A DNA stretch of 64,000 bases from contig JAOASL010000020.1 of assembly GCA_030158675.1 (NCBI GenBank), positions 1 through 64,000 on the forward strand, written 5' to 3'. A program made the position numbers and the translations under genes. Source of the stretch: Burkholderiaceae bacterium (GTDB taxonomy: Bacteria > Pseudomonadota > Gammaproteobacteria > Burkholderiales > Burkholderiaceae_D). The stretch's first letter is position 1, and every line of letters begins with the position of its first letter. The notes under the pieces are model-generated. The model did no database searches. It was given only the letters and a program-made list of their open reading frames with translations, and was not told the origin of the DNA. Shown piece after piece: positions 48,861 to 58,500 of this stretch.

Positions 48861-49952
48861 ATGAGCAATAAAAATGAACAAAAGCCGCTAAACGGCATCA
48901 CCGTCCTTGACCTGACCCGTCTGCTGCCCGGTCCGATGGCCACTCTGCATCTGGCCGATATGGGTGCGACGGTCATCAAGATTGAAGACAAGGGGATGGG
49001 CGACTATGCGCGCACGATGAGTCATGTGCGCCAGGAACTGTCGCAGCTGTTCATCGCAGTCAATCGCGGCAAGGAAATTCTCCGGCTCGACCTGAAAGAC
49101 CAGGAAGACCGGACGCGCTTCCTGCAGAAGGTCGACACCGCCGATGTCGTCGTCGAAAGCTTCCGTCCCGGCGTGATGGAGCGCCTGGGTCTGGGCTGGA
49201 GCAGCTTGAAGGCACGCAATCCTCAGCTCGTCATGTGTGCCATCAGTGGCTATGGCCAGACCGGGCCGCTGGCGCTGGCAGCCGGCCACGACATCAACTA
49301 CATCGGGTATTCCGGTGTGCTTGCGCAAAACACCGATGACAGCGGCCGACCGGTGTTGCCCAACCTGCAGATCGGTGACCTGCTGGGCGGCTCGCAATCC
49401 GCCGTGCAAGGTATCCTGGCCGCGCTGCTCGCAGTGAAGATGGGCGGACCGGGCCGCTTCGTTGACGTATCCATGACGGATGCCACCTTTGCGCACAATG
49501 TGATGCCTCTGCTTGCATACAACTACTACGGCAAGACCGCCGCGCCCGCACGGGATTTTCTGACTGGCGGCGTACCCTGCTACAACGTCTATCGCACGCA
49601 AGACAATCGCTATATGGCCGTGGGTGCGCTCGAGCTGAAATTCTGGGAAACCTGCTGCGCCGTGCTTGGTCGCCCCGACCTGAAAACACATCACTGGTCG
49701 CTCGGTCAGGAAATTGGCGGTGACGATGCGATGCAAGTAAAAGCAACGCTTGAACAAATTTTTGTAACGCGCACGCAGCAGGCATGGACTAAAGCATTTG
49801 CGGCTGCGGATTGCTGCGTCTCACCCGTGCTGAGCACCGAAGAGGCGATACGGCATTCGCAATCAATCGCACGCGGCCTGTCGTCGACAGCCACCCATCC
49901 GACCGAGGGAGACTATGTGCAGACGCGCGCGTCAGTACTGTTCTCACTCTAA
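48861..49952 (+). CDS. CaiB/BaiF family CoA transferase
   Basis: Family III CoA transferase (relatives: formyl-CoA transferase, alpha-methylacyl-CoA racemase, L-carnitine CoA transferase). The 363-aa protein starts MSNKNEQKPLNGITVLDLTRLLPGPMATLHLADMGA, with the VIKIED, RGKEILRLDLKD and VVESFRPGVMERLGLG motifs. The expected catalytic Asp is in FVDVSMTDATFAHN. A longer start at 48801 lacks family similarity. The substrate is not determinable from sequence. It is isolated, with no other acyl-CoA genes beside it. Confidence 0.88.
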   Translation: MSNKNEQKPLNGITVLDLTRLLPGPMATLHLADMGATVIKIEDKGMGDYARTMSHVRQELSQLFIAVNRGKEILRLDLKDQEDRTRFLQKVDTADVVVESFRPGVMERLGLGWSSLKARNPQLVMCAISGYGQTGPLALAAGHDINYIGYSGVLAQNTDDSGRPVLPNLQIGDLLGGSQSAVQGILAALLAVKMGGPGRFVDVSMTDATFAHNVMPLLAYNYYGKTAAPARDFLTGGVPCYNVYRTQDNRYMAVGALELKFWETCCAVLGRPDLKTHHWSLGQEIGGDDAMQVKATLEQIFVTRTQQAWTKAFAAADCCVSPVLSTEEAIRHSQSIARGLSSTATHPTEGDYVQTRASVLFSL

Positions 49953-50228
49953 TTCTCCCTAGGTGCAGCAAATCCGGTAACGGCCTCATTCCCTTGAGGG
50001 ATCGCCTCAAAATCGCTCAATGAGCAATCTCTGACCTAAATCGCCCCGATTGTCTCGCCGATCAGCGTGACAAGGAACGCTTTTCCTGTAATCGCAACTG
50101 ATCGCGGTGTTGACTGGCTCCAACGCCAGACGGCATTACTGATTCGACCGTTGACATGTGGGTACCGGCTCATGACGTCACTCGACCAGATCACGATCCA
50201 GTTTTATTTCATTTGCTCAGGAGATTTC

Positions 50229-52457
50229 ATGCGCGCGATTTATCAAGGCCCTGTCGGAGGCATTCCATTCAACCCTGCCATACACGGACACATACCGGAG
50301 ATGAATCCCGCAGATCGCCGGCTATTCAATGCGGTCGTCTTTGCAAACGAAACGGATTTTTTGCCGCTGATGAATGCCGCCATCGCAGACGGTGCCAGCA
50401 TCGATGCGACGGACAGCGCCGGCAATAATTTGCTTCAAGCCGGCGTCCAAAGAAATTCCGTTCGCATAGTACAAGCGCTGCTGGCGCTGGATGCGCCTTT
50501 GCCTGTCGTTCCTCCGTCTGGTGTCGATCTGGTCATGCAGGCGGCCGCACAAGACAATGCGGCTATGGTGAGTCTGCTTGTCGATAGCGCCGACATGCTC
50601 GTCGATGCCTCCGATGCGACAGGAAAGACGGCACTTCATTACGCGGTCAAGTCAGGATCGTTGAGCACGATCGAGGCGCTACTTCAGCGCGGCGCCAATT
50701 GCGATGCACCGGCCTGCGGGATGAGTGCAGCCGAAATCGCTGACATTTTCGGGACACGCAGCAGTCTTTCCGGAGCGGATGTCACACCCTTGGCGATTGC
50801 GGTGGGCCGGTGTGACGTGCCCGCAGCAATGCGATTGCTGGAAGCGGGCGCAATGCTCACACCACGATGGAGAAACCCGCTGTGGATCGCAGCCAGCAAC
50901 AGCGACGCCGCGATGTTTGACATGCTGCTCAATCATTGCGCCACGACCCGGCAGACATCTACCGTACTCAATCAAGCCGTGCTCGAATGTACGCTGATCG
51001 GTAATGAGCAGACCCATCTGCTACGGCAAGTGCTTGAACACCATGAGAGTCATCCCAGCGATGCACTCGACCTCGATACCGCATTGTTAGTGGCCGTGAC
51101 TGTGGGTCATGTCGACCAGGCTGCGTTGTTGCTCGAAAAAGGTGCGTGCATCAACGCCGACGCCGAAACCATCGAATCTATCTGGACGGCCGCTGCCGAC
51201 CAGGAAGATGAAGCGCTGCTTGATCTGCTGACGGCGTCGTCTGACATTGCGTTCGACGGCATGCTAATGACGCGGCTGGACGGACCGCCGGTCCTGCTGA
51301 CGCAATTGTGCGCACTGGTCGACGACCCCCAGATTCTCGCGGCGAATGGCATTTTCGTGTCAATAGTGCGTCCCATCATTCCACCATTGCGGCATCTCAA
51401 CGTCACTGCCGGCACATTGACAACGGCCCAGCTCGCCAACGAGACAGCGCTGCTGCTGTCGCACTGGCTGCCACAAGATCAGCCCGATCCGCTGCAAGCT
51501 GCGCCCGGTTCCCCACTGGCGCAGGCGGAGCACATTTCGAATTTCAATTTTATTGCCGAGCTTCAGTACAATCAACCGACCATCCGGCACGGACAATCCC
51601 AATTCATCGATAACGCCGTCGCGGCACGACGACGTTCAATGTCTGCTCTGGCAACGCAAACCCTGCAGTCATTGCAGGCCGGGCTGATCAACTCACTGTC
51701 GGCCAATTTTCTGTTGAAGGCACGAGAACACGCCGATGCCGGCAACCAGCACCTGGAATTGTTCATGCAACAAACCCTGTGCGACGAACATGGGTTGCCG
51801 GATCAGCTCGCGCAGCTGATCGCCCGGGCATGGTCAGCATCTGAAATCGTCATTGGCAGCGAAATGTCGACTAGCGCGGCTCCCGATGCGGAGGTGGTCT
51901 CCAGGCTCATGTTTCACACGCTGTTCTGCAAGCTCGACGACACCACTGCTTCCGAGCACAGCCTGATGTACTACTGCAAAAACATACTGACCGACCAGCT
52001 TTCAACAGCGCATGCGCAATTGATGCCGTTGGTAGGGCAGCCCGCGCGTTTCCTGCGCGCGCTCGAACACAGGCAAGGACTGCAACCGGTGAATGTCGCT
52101 TCGCTTACTCTGTCGATCCAGACGGCCACCGGACTGCCGGCAGCCGTCTGCGCGGCGCTGGCAAGCTGCTGGCAACGCGCGGTGTCCGATGCCCGCCAGA
52201 GCGTGGACGGCAGAAACTTCGACACAGGAAATCGGTTTGAGCAACTTGATCAAGCCTTCTCCAGCCACTGGCAAAACTGGCTGGAAGAAAATGCAGGACA
52301 AACCGGCGAAGCTGCGCTTCCCCTCACCCCCGAAGAAGTCCTTCAGGCCATCGGCTGGTGCGAGGGTATACGCCAACGCGGGGAAGAAACGCGCAAACGC
52401 AAGGCCGGCGCGGAAGCGGAAGGCGCGCCGCCGGCCAAACCACCCCGGCTGCAGTAA
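50229..52457 (+). CDS. Ankyrin-repeat protein with basic C-terminal tail
   Basis: A 742-aa product starting MRAIYQGPVGGIPFNP behind an AGGAG Shine-Dalgarno. The open frame goes back to 50067, but that part lacks a ribosome site. About six ankyrin-like units cover residues 50-330, the best being DATGKTALHYAVKSGSLSTI near residue 129 and ADVTPLAIAVGRCDVPAAMRLLEAGAML. The last 400 residues contain no recognised domain. The extreme C-terminus (KRKAGAEAEGAPPAKPPRL) resembles a bipartite nuclear localisation signal. No signal peptide is present. It is not obviously a duplicate of the 613-aa ankyrin gene 5.4 kb upstream. A secreted effector is a hypothesis only. Confidence 0.78.
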   Translation: MRAIYQGPVGGIPFNPAIHGHIPEMNPADRRLFNAVVFANETDFLPLMNAAIADGASIDATDSAGNNLLQAGVQRNSVRIVQALLALDAPLPVVPPSGVDLVMQAAAQDNAAMVSLLVDSADMLVDASDATGKTALHYAVKSGSLSTIEALLQRGANCDAPACGMSAAEIADIFGTRSSLSGADVTPLAIAVGRCDVPAAMRLLEAGAMLTPRWRNPLWIAASNSDAAMFDMLLNHCATTRQTSTVLNQAVLECTLIGNEQTHLLRQVLEHHESHPSDALDLDTALLVAVTVGHVDQAALLLEKGACINADAETIESIWTAAADQEDEALLDLLTASSDIAFDGMLMTRLDGPPVLLTQLCALVDDPQILAANGIFVSIVRPIIPPLRHLNVTAGTLTTAQLANETALLLSHWLPQDQPDPLQAAPGSPLAQAEHISNFNFIAELQYNQPTIRHGQSQFIDNAVAARRRSMSALATQTLQSLQAGLINSLSANFLLKAREHADAGNQHLELFMQQTLCDEHGLPDQLAQLIARAWSASEIVIGSEMSTSAAPDAEVVSRLMFHTLFCKLDDTTASEHSLMYYCKNILTDQLSTAHAQLMPLVGQPARFLRALEHRQGLQPVNVASLTLSIQTATGLPAAVCAALASCWQRAVSDARQSVDGRNFDTGNRFEQLDQAFSSHWQNWLEENAGQTGEAALPLTPEEVLQAIGWCEGIRQRGEETRKRKAGAEAEGAPPAKPPRLQ

Positions 52458-52461
52458 CTCT

Positions 52462-52510
52462 CTGACTGAGCATGCTGCGTGGAAAATAGTCGTACAGCAT
52501 GCTCTGTCAG
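52462..52510. repeat. Long inverted repeat after the ankyrin gene
   Basis: CTGAC-T-GAGCATGCTG (52462-52477) pairs with CAGCATGCTC-T-GTCAG (52495-52510): 15 base pairs with one internal T-T mismatch and a 17-nt loop. There is no U-run, so it is not a classical terminator. It could be a processed 3' end, an sRNA or an operator. Confidence 0.6.
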
Positions 52511-52513
52511 GCC

Positions 52514-52537
52514 AAATAGGTAATTTATAACCTATTT
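52514..52537. repeat. AT-rich perfect inverted repeat
   Basis: AAATAGGT (52514-52521) and ACCTATTT (52530-52537) are perfect inverted arms around an 8-nt AT-only spacer, AATTTATA. This is the shape of a dimeric regulator site upstream of the formate dehydrogenase operon, about 250 bp from its start. The binding protein is unknown. Confidence 0.45.
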
Positions 52538-52785
52538 CCAAAACATTACTTCATTGAAACTACTCGCCAGATTCAGTTAAATCCCGTGTTGGCAATCGAA
52601 CATATCGCAGATTACAGCATGTTAAACTTCACCTCGGGAAGGCAAGGCGGTTTCCGCACGCGCGTTCGGTTGTTGTGTGCCTATCTTGTCTACCCTCGCA
52701 GGCTTGCCTGCCGCCGGCAATTTTTATTCAGCCTCCAACGGCGGGCGAGCGCGACCTGAATCCAGTATTACTCGAAGGAGTTTTG

Positions 52786-55700
52786 ATGAACGCCCCCCTG
52801 AATCGAAGGCAGTTCTTCAGGATCTGTGCGGCCGGGATAGGAAGTTCCTCCCTGGCCGTGATGGGTCTTGCGCCCTCGGTAGCGCATGCTGAAATGCGTG
52901 CCTACAAGCTTGATCGAGCGACGGAAGTCCGCAATACCTGTGCTTACTGCTCGGTAGGCTGCGGCATCCTGATGTACGCCACCGGCGACAAATCCAAGAA
53001 CGTAAAAGCGGAAGTCTTCCACATCGAAGGCGATCCTGATCATCCGGTCAACCGCGGCACCTTGTGCCCGAAAGGCGCCGGCATCCTCGACATGCTGCGC
53101 AGCCCGTCGCGTCTGAAGCATCCCGAAGTGCGCCGCCCCGGCTCCGACACATGGGAGCCGATCGAATGGCATCAGGCTATCGACGAGATCGCCCACCTGA
53201 TGAAGGCCGACCGCGACGCGAACTTCGTCGCAAAGAATGCCGACGGCCAGACAGTCAACCGCTGGCTATCCACCGGCATGCTGTGTGCCTCCGCAGGATC
53301 GACCGAAACCGGTTACCTGACCCAGAAGATCGTACGGTCTCTGGGCATGATCGCAGTCGATAATCAAGCTCGCGTCTGACACGCACCGACGGTGGCAGGT
53401 CTTGCCCCGACGTTTGGCCGTGGCGCGATGACGAATCACTGGGTCGACATCAAGAATGCCGACCTGATCCTGGTCATGGGTGGAAACCCGGCCGAGGCGC
53501 ACCCGTGCGGATTCAAATGGGTCATTGAAGCAAAAGCACACAACAAGGCGAAGCTGATCGTTGTCGATCCGCGCTATACGCGCACGGCATCGGTGTCCGA
53601 TTTCTACACGGCCCTGCGTCCGGGTTCGGACATTGCCTTCCTCGGCGCGCTGATCAACTACCTGATCAGCAATGAGAAATACCAGGCGGAGTACGTGGCG
53701 TCATACACGGACGCGACTTTCATCGTCGGCAAGGATTTTCATCTGGTCGACGGTCTGTATTCGGGCTACGACGCGGAGAAGCGCAAATACGACCGCAGCA
53801 GCTGGACGTACGAGCGCGGCGCGGACGGCTACGTGAAGACCGATCCGACCCTGAAGGATCCGCGTTGCGTGTTCAACCTGATGAAGGAACACTACAGCCG
53901 CTACACGCCGGAAATGGTGGAGCGCGTCTGCGGCACGCCGAAGGCGGATTTCCTGAAGGTCGCCGAGATGGTCGCGACCACCTCCGGCACCGACCGCACG
54001 ATGACGATCCTGTACGCGCTCGGCTGGACTCACCACAGCTATGGCTCGCAGATGATCCGCGCCGGCGCGATGGTCCAGCTTCTGCTCGGCAATATCGGAC
54101 AGTCCGGCGGCGGCATGAATGCACTGCGCGGTCACTCGAATATTCAGGGTCTGACCGACCTCGGCCTGCTGTCGACCATGCTGCCGGGCTACATGAGCCT
54201 GCCAAAGGACGCCGAACAGGATTACGCGGGCTACATCGAGAAACGCGCGCAGAAACCGGCGCGCAAAGACCAGATGTCGTACTGGCAGAACTATGAAAAG
54301 TTCATGGTCAGCATGATGAAGTCCTGGTACGGCGATGCCGCGACCAAAGAGAACAACTGGGCCTTCGACTACCTGCCGAAAGTCGACAAGGACCACGACA
54401 TCATCCAGGTCTTCGACGACATGCATCAGGGCAAGATGAGCGGCTACATCGCTCAGGGCTTCAACCCGCTGGCGGCCTTCCCGAACAAGAAAAAAATCGG
54501 CGAGGCGCTGGCCAAGTTGAAGTTTCTGGTCGTGATCGACCCGCTGGCGACCGAGACCTCGGAGTTCTGGTCCAACCACGGCGAGTTCAATGACGTCGAT
54601 CCGAAGCAGATCCAGACCACGGTGTATCGCCTGCCCTCTTCGCTGTTTGCCGAGGAAGACGGTTCCGTGATCAGCTCCGGTCGCGTGCTGCAATGGCACT
54701 GGAAAGGCCAGGAGCCGGCCGGTGATGCCAAGGCCGACACCGAGATCCTCGCCGAGCTGTTCATGAAGCTGCGCGCGATGTACAAGAAAGAAGGCGGCGC
54801 TTTCCCTGACCCGGTGATGAACCTCACCTGGAACTTCCGCGATCCGCTCAACCCGAGCGCGGACGAACTGGCGAAGGAATACAACGGCCGCGCCCTGGCC
54901 GATGTCATCGACCCGAAGGACAAGACCAAGGTGCTGGCCAAAGCCGGCGAGCAGCTGTCCGGCTTTGGCCAGTTGCGCGATGACGGCAGCACCGCCTGTG
55001 GCGTCTGGATTTTCTGCGGCGCCTACACGCAGGCAGGCAACCAGATGGCCCGGCGCGACAACACCGACACCGGCCTGGGCAACACGCCGAGCTGGGCTTG
55101 GGCCTGGCCGGCGAACCGCCGCATTCTGTACAACCGCGCGTCCGCGGATCCATCCGGCAAGGCATGGAATCCGAAGCGCAAGCTGGTTGAGTGGAAAGGC
55201 GACAAATGGGCCGGCGCTGACGTGCCGGACATGCGCGTGGATGCGGCACCTTCAGAAAACGTCAGCCCGTTCATCATGAACCCGGAAGGTGTGGCGCGCT
55301 TCTTCGCAATCGACAAGATGGCCGAGGGTCCGTTCCCCGAGCACTACGAGCCCTTCGAGACGCCGCTGGAAGTCAACCCGTTCTGGCCGAAAAACCCGAA
55401 GGCGAAGAACAACCCCGCGGCACGCGTGTTCAAGGGCGACCGTGACGACATGGGTGACCCGAAAGAGTTCCCATACGTGGCGACCACCTACCGCCTCACC
55501 GAGCACTTCGGCACCTGGACCAAGCACCAACGCATCAATGCCGTGCTGCAGCCCGAACTGTTCATCGAGATCGGTGAAAAGCTGGCCGCTTCCAAGGGCA
55601 TCAGCCAGGGCGACATGATCAAGGTGCGCTCCAAGCGTGGCCAGATCATTGCCAAGGCGGTGGTCACAAAGCGCCTTCGTCCCTTGATGATCGAAGGCAA

Positions 55701-55854
55701 AGAGACCCACACGATCGGCATTCCGAACCACTGGGGCTTCAAGGGCCTGACCAAGAAGGGCTACATCACGAACGTGCTGACGCCCTCAGTCGGCGATGCG
55801 AATACGCAGACGCCGGAGTTCAAGGCCTTCCTGGTCGACGTGCAGAAAGCGTAA
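52786..55854 (+). CDS. fdnG: Formate dehydrogenase-N/O alpha subunit, selenocysteine-containing
   Basis: Catalytic molybdo/tungsto-pterin subunit that oxidises formate on the periplasmic side. The gene looks split by TGA at 53377-53379, but the context (NQARV-U-HAPTVAGLAPTFGRG) matches FdnG/FdoG, where this codon is selenocysteine. Read through, it gives 1022 aa, the normal length, with Sec198. The start MNAPLNRRQFFRICAAG is a Tat signal with the twin Arg and cleavage near AHA. A 4Fe-4S site is CAYCSVGC...LCPKG at about residues 48-105. The C-terminal molybdopterin dinucleotide-binding domain ends VDVQKA. It is followed 6 nt later by the beta subunit. E. coli has both FdnG and FdoG; sequence does not tell which is closer. 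Confidence 0.95.
53377..53410 (+). promoter_or_regulatory. Selenocysteine UGA codon and bacterial SECIS element
   Basis: UGA is followed 11 nt later by GG-U-GGCA-GGUCU-UGCC-CC (53391-53408). The stem-loop has the bulged U (53393) and the GGUCU loop that SelB recognises in E. coli fdhF and fdnG, at the same distance from the UGA. The helix is seen directly; SelB binding follows from the family. SelB and tRNA-Sec are encoded 6-8 kb downstream. Confidence 0.9.
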
Positions 55855-55860
55855 CGAGCC

Positions 55861-56760
55861 ATGATAAGTTCAGATATCAAACGACGGTCGGCCACGACCA
55901 CCCCGCCGCCACAGGCCCGTAGTCAGGTCGAGGTGGCAAAGCTCATCGATGTCTCGAAGTGCATCGGCTGCAAGGCATGCCAGTCCGCCTGTATGGAGTG
56001 GAATGACTTGCGCGACGAAGTCGGCGAGAACATCGGCGTGTACGACAATCCGACCAACCTGACCGAGAGCTCCTGGACCGTGATGCGGTTCTCCGAGATC
56101 GAGGAAGCCGGCAAGCTCGAATGGCTGATCCGCAAGGACGGCTGCATGCACTGCGAAGAGCCGGGCTGCCTGAAAGCCTGCCCGTCGCCGGGCGCGATCG
56201 TGCAGTACTCGAACGGCATCGTCGACTTCAATCAGGAGCACTGCATCGGCTGCGGCTACTGCGTCGCCGGCTGCCCGTTCGACATTCCGCGCATCTCGGA
56301 GAAGGACAGCAAAGCCTACAAGTGCTCGCTGTGCTCGGACCGCGTCGCGGTCGGCCAGGAGCCGGCCTGCGTCAAGGCCTGCCCGACCGGCTCGATCATG
56401 TTCGGCACCAAGGAAGGCATGATCCATCAGGCCGAAGAACGCATTGAGGACCTGAAGGAGCGCGGCTACCAGAACGCCGGCCTGTACAACCCGGCCGGTG
56501 TCGGCGGCACGCACGTGATGTATGTGCTGCACCATGCCGACAAGCCGCAGCTGTACCACGGACTGCCGAAGGATCCGTCGATCAGCCCGATGGTGTCGCT
56601 GTGGAAGGGCGTGACCAAGCCACTGCTGTCGGTCGGTCTCGGCCTTGCGGTGCTCGGCGGCTTCTTCCATTACATGATCAAGGGTCCGAAGGAAGTGCAC
56701 GACGATGATCACGGCACCGACGGCGGTGACGGCGGCAACAACGCGAAGCAGGAGGCCTGA
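55861..56760 (+). CDS. fdnH: Formate dehydrogenase beta (iron-sulfur) subunit
   Basis: Transfers electrons from the alpha subunit to the cytochrome b subunit. The 299-aa protein has four 4Fe-4S motifs: [44 protein letters not shown], and [22 protein letters not shown] single C-terminal membrane helix ([19 protein letters not shown]) anchors it. The tail is Asp/Gly-rich. It starts 6 nt after fdnG and is followed 1 nt later by the gamma subunit. Confidence 0.95.
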   Translation: MISSDIKRRSATTTPPPQARSQVEVAKLIDVSKCIGCKACQSACMEWNDLRDEVGENIGVYDNPTNLTESSWTVMRFSEIEEAGKLEWLIRKDGCMHCEEPGCLKACPSPGAIVQYSNGIVDFNQEHCIGCGYCVAGCPFDIPRISEKDSKAYKCSLCSDRVAVGQEPACVKACPTGSIMFGTKEGMIHQAEERIEDLKERGYQNAGLYNPAGVGGTHVMYVLHHADKPQLYHGLPKDPSISPMVSLWKGVTKPLLSVGLGLAVLGGFFHYMIKGPKEVHDDDHGTDGGDGGNNAKQEA

Positions 56761-56761
56761 C

Positions 56762-57385
56762 ATGAAACGGTACATCCAGCGCTACGGCGCCTCGGACCGC
56801 GCGAATCACTGGGTGGTCGCGATCCTGTTCGTCATCCTGTCTCTGACCGGCCTCGCGTTCTTCCATCCGTCGTTCTTCTTCCTGTCGAACGTGCTGGGTG
56901 GCCCGGTGTGGGCGCGCATCCTGCATCCCTTCCTCGGGATCGTGATGGCGCTCAGCTTCGTCGGTCTCGCGCGCCGTGTGTGGCGCGAGAACTTCATCAA
57001 GCCGGTGGATATCCAGTGGCTGAAGATGATCGACGAGGTAATCAACAACGGTGACGGTCCGGACAAGCTGCCAATCGGAAAATACAACGCCGGCCAGAAG
57101 CTGATGTTCTGGACCATGGTCGGCAGTGTGATCCTGTTGCTGCTGTCGGGCTTCGTCATCTGGCGCGCGTACTTTGCCGCGTACTTCCCGATCCCGGTGA
57201 TCCGTATCGCGATGCTGGTCCATATGCTGGCCGGCTTCACCGGCATCATCGCTCTGATCGTGCACGTGTACGCGGCGATCTGGGTCAAGGGCACGCTGCG
57301 CGCGATGACCCGCGGCACAGTCGACGCGAACTGGGCAAAGCACCACCATCCGGAGTGGCACAAGGAGCAGACGGAGGCGAAGTAA
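56762..57385 (+). CDS. fdnI: Formate dehydrogenase gamma subunit (cytochrome b556)
   Basis: Integral membrane di-haem cytochrome b that passes electrons to quinone. The 207-aa product starts MKRYIQRYGASDRANHWVVAILFVIL and has four membrane helices. Candidate haem histidines lie in ANHWVV, ILHPFLGIVM and VHMLAGFTGIIALIVHVYAA. The C-terminus is cytoplasmic and His/Glu-rich. The start at 56762 overlaps no upstream codon (1-nt gap from fdnH); the longer in-frame ATG lies within fdnH and is rejected. Confidence 0.94.
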   Translation: MKRYIQRYGASDRANHWVVAILFVILSLTGLAFFHPSFFFLSNVLGGPVWARILHPFLGIVMALSFVGLARRVWRENFIKPVDIQWLKMIDEVINNGDGPDKLPIGKYNAGQKLMFWTMVGSVILLLLSGFVIWRAYFAAYFPIPVIRIAMLVHMLAGFTGIIALIVHVYAAIWVKGTLRAMTRGTVDANWAKHHHPEWHKEQTEAK

Positions 57386-57461
57386 GTTTCGCCGCCGTCG
57401 GGGTTTGCCCTTCGTGGCAAACCCTCGCTTCATTGATCACGACAAGCTAACTCCCTATTTC

Positions 57462-58415
57462 ATGACCCAGAAAATCCTCCAGCCCGGCGAAATCGGCCAG
57501 AACGAGCCGTTTCCCAGCGTCGTGCTGCCCACCGACCCTCAGCTCTTCGCCAACCGCGCGCGCCGCTTTGAGCACCTGGCCCGCGACGGCGCACTCGCGC
57601 CGCTGCTGCGCGCAATGTCACAGATCGCGCACGCGCAGCAGCAGGCTCACAGTTCACGCCAGGCCGAGCCGGTCAATGACGCATTGCTGACGGCCTCGCG
57701 CGAGCACGCCATGCCACCGCTGTCTTTTCAGGCGGAGCGCGATCCGGCCTGGCAAAAGGATCTCGATGTCATTCTGGCGGCGCTCAGTCAGTGTGGCGAG
57801 CCGGTGCTGGAAGATGCCGCACGCCAGCTGCAGGCAATCGATACGGATGGCCGCGAGGCCATCGCCGACGCCGTATTCGGTGGCGGCATTGCCGGCGGCG
57901 ATCCTGAACTGCATGCCGTCCTGTCGCCGCTGGTCGGCGCGGCACTGCAAGTCTGGTGGACCCGACAGGCCGGCTCGCTGAAGGCCGACGATGTGCCGCT
58001 GGCTGGTACATCCACGGTCTGCCCCTGCTGCGGTTCGCGTCCGGTCGCCAGCGTGATCGAGATGTCGCCCAGCCAGCACAGCCTGCGCTATCTGCATTGC
58101 AGCCTGTGCTCGACCCAATGGCACATGGTGCGCGTGACCTGCAGCGCCTGCGAGTCGACCAAGGACATCGCCTACTACAGCCTGAACGGCATCGAAGCGA
58201 ACAAGCCGTCGACCAAGGTCGCGTTCGCGCGCGCCGAAGCCTGCGATAACTGCCACAGCTATCTGAAAATCTTCACGCGCGAGAAAGAGCCGATGATGGA
58301 TGTGCAGGCCGACGACCTCGCGACGCTGACGCTGGACATGCTCGTCGATGAAGCCGGTTATCTGCGCAGCGGTCCCAATCTGCTGTTCGCGCCGGGCGTG
58401 CCGGACGAAGAGTAA
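57462..58415 (+). CDS. fdhE: Formate dehydrogenase accessory protein FdhE
   Basis: Rubredoxin-like iron protein needed for maturation of membrane formate dehydrogenases. The 317-aa product starts MTQKILQPGEIGQNEPF. Four CxxC knuckles are visible: CPCCGSRP, CSLCST, CSACES and CDNCHSYLKIF, the family hallmark. The upstream in-frame start at 57405 is less likely. It lies 76 nt after the gamma subunit. Confidence 0.93.
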   Translation: MTQKILQPGEIGQNEPFPSVVLPTDPQLFANRARRFEHLARDGALAPLLRAMSQIAHAQQQAHSSRQAEPVNDALLTASREHAMPPLSFQAERDPAWQKDLDVILAALSQCGEPVLEDAARQLQAIDTDGREAIADAVFGGGIAGGDPELHAVLSPLVGAALQVWWTRQAGSLKADDVPLAGTSTVCPCCGSRPVASVIEMSPSQHSLRYLHCSLCSTQWHMVRVTCSACESTKDIAYYSLNGIEANKPSTKVAFARAEACDNCHSYLKIFTREKEPMMDVQADDLATLTLDMLVDEAGYLRSGPNLLFAPGVPDEE

Positions 58416-58500
58416 ACTGGCGGCTCGCCACAGGCCGGAACGCACGTCGTCCGGCCATCTTTGTCGCTACAGCGACGACCGAATTTTCGAAAGCACGACC

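Larger units (their letters stand above)
52458..52785. other. Intergenic region with two inverted repeats and formate dehydrogenase leader
   Basis: A 328-bp gap. Directly after the ankyrin stop lies a long hairpin (52462-52510) and then an AT-rich palindrome (52514-52537). Nearer the formate dehydrogenase start is a short terminator-like hairpin, TTGCC/GGCAA plus TTTTT (52704-52725). The Shine-Dalgarno GAAGGAG precedes the ATG at 52786. No open frame of note is seen. An obvious FNR box (TTGAT-N4-ATCAA) was looked for and not found. Confidence 0.6.

Noticed and set aside
53377-53379. In-frame stop suggesting a formate dehydrogenase pseudogene
   Set aside because: The codon is TGA at the exact Sec position with a SECIS stem-loop, and selA, selB and selC are nearby; read as selenocysteine.
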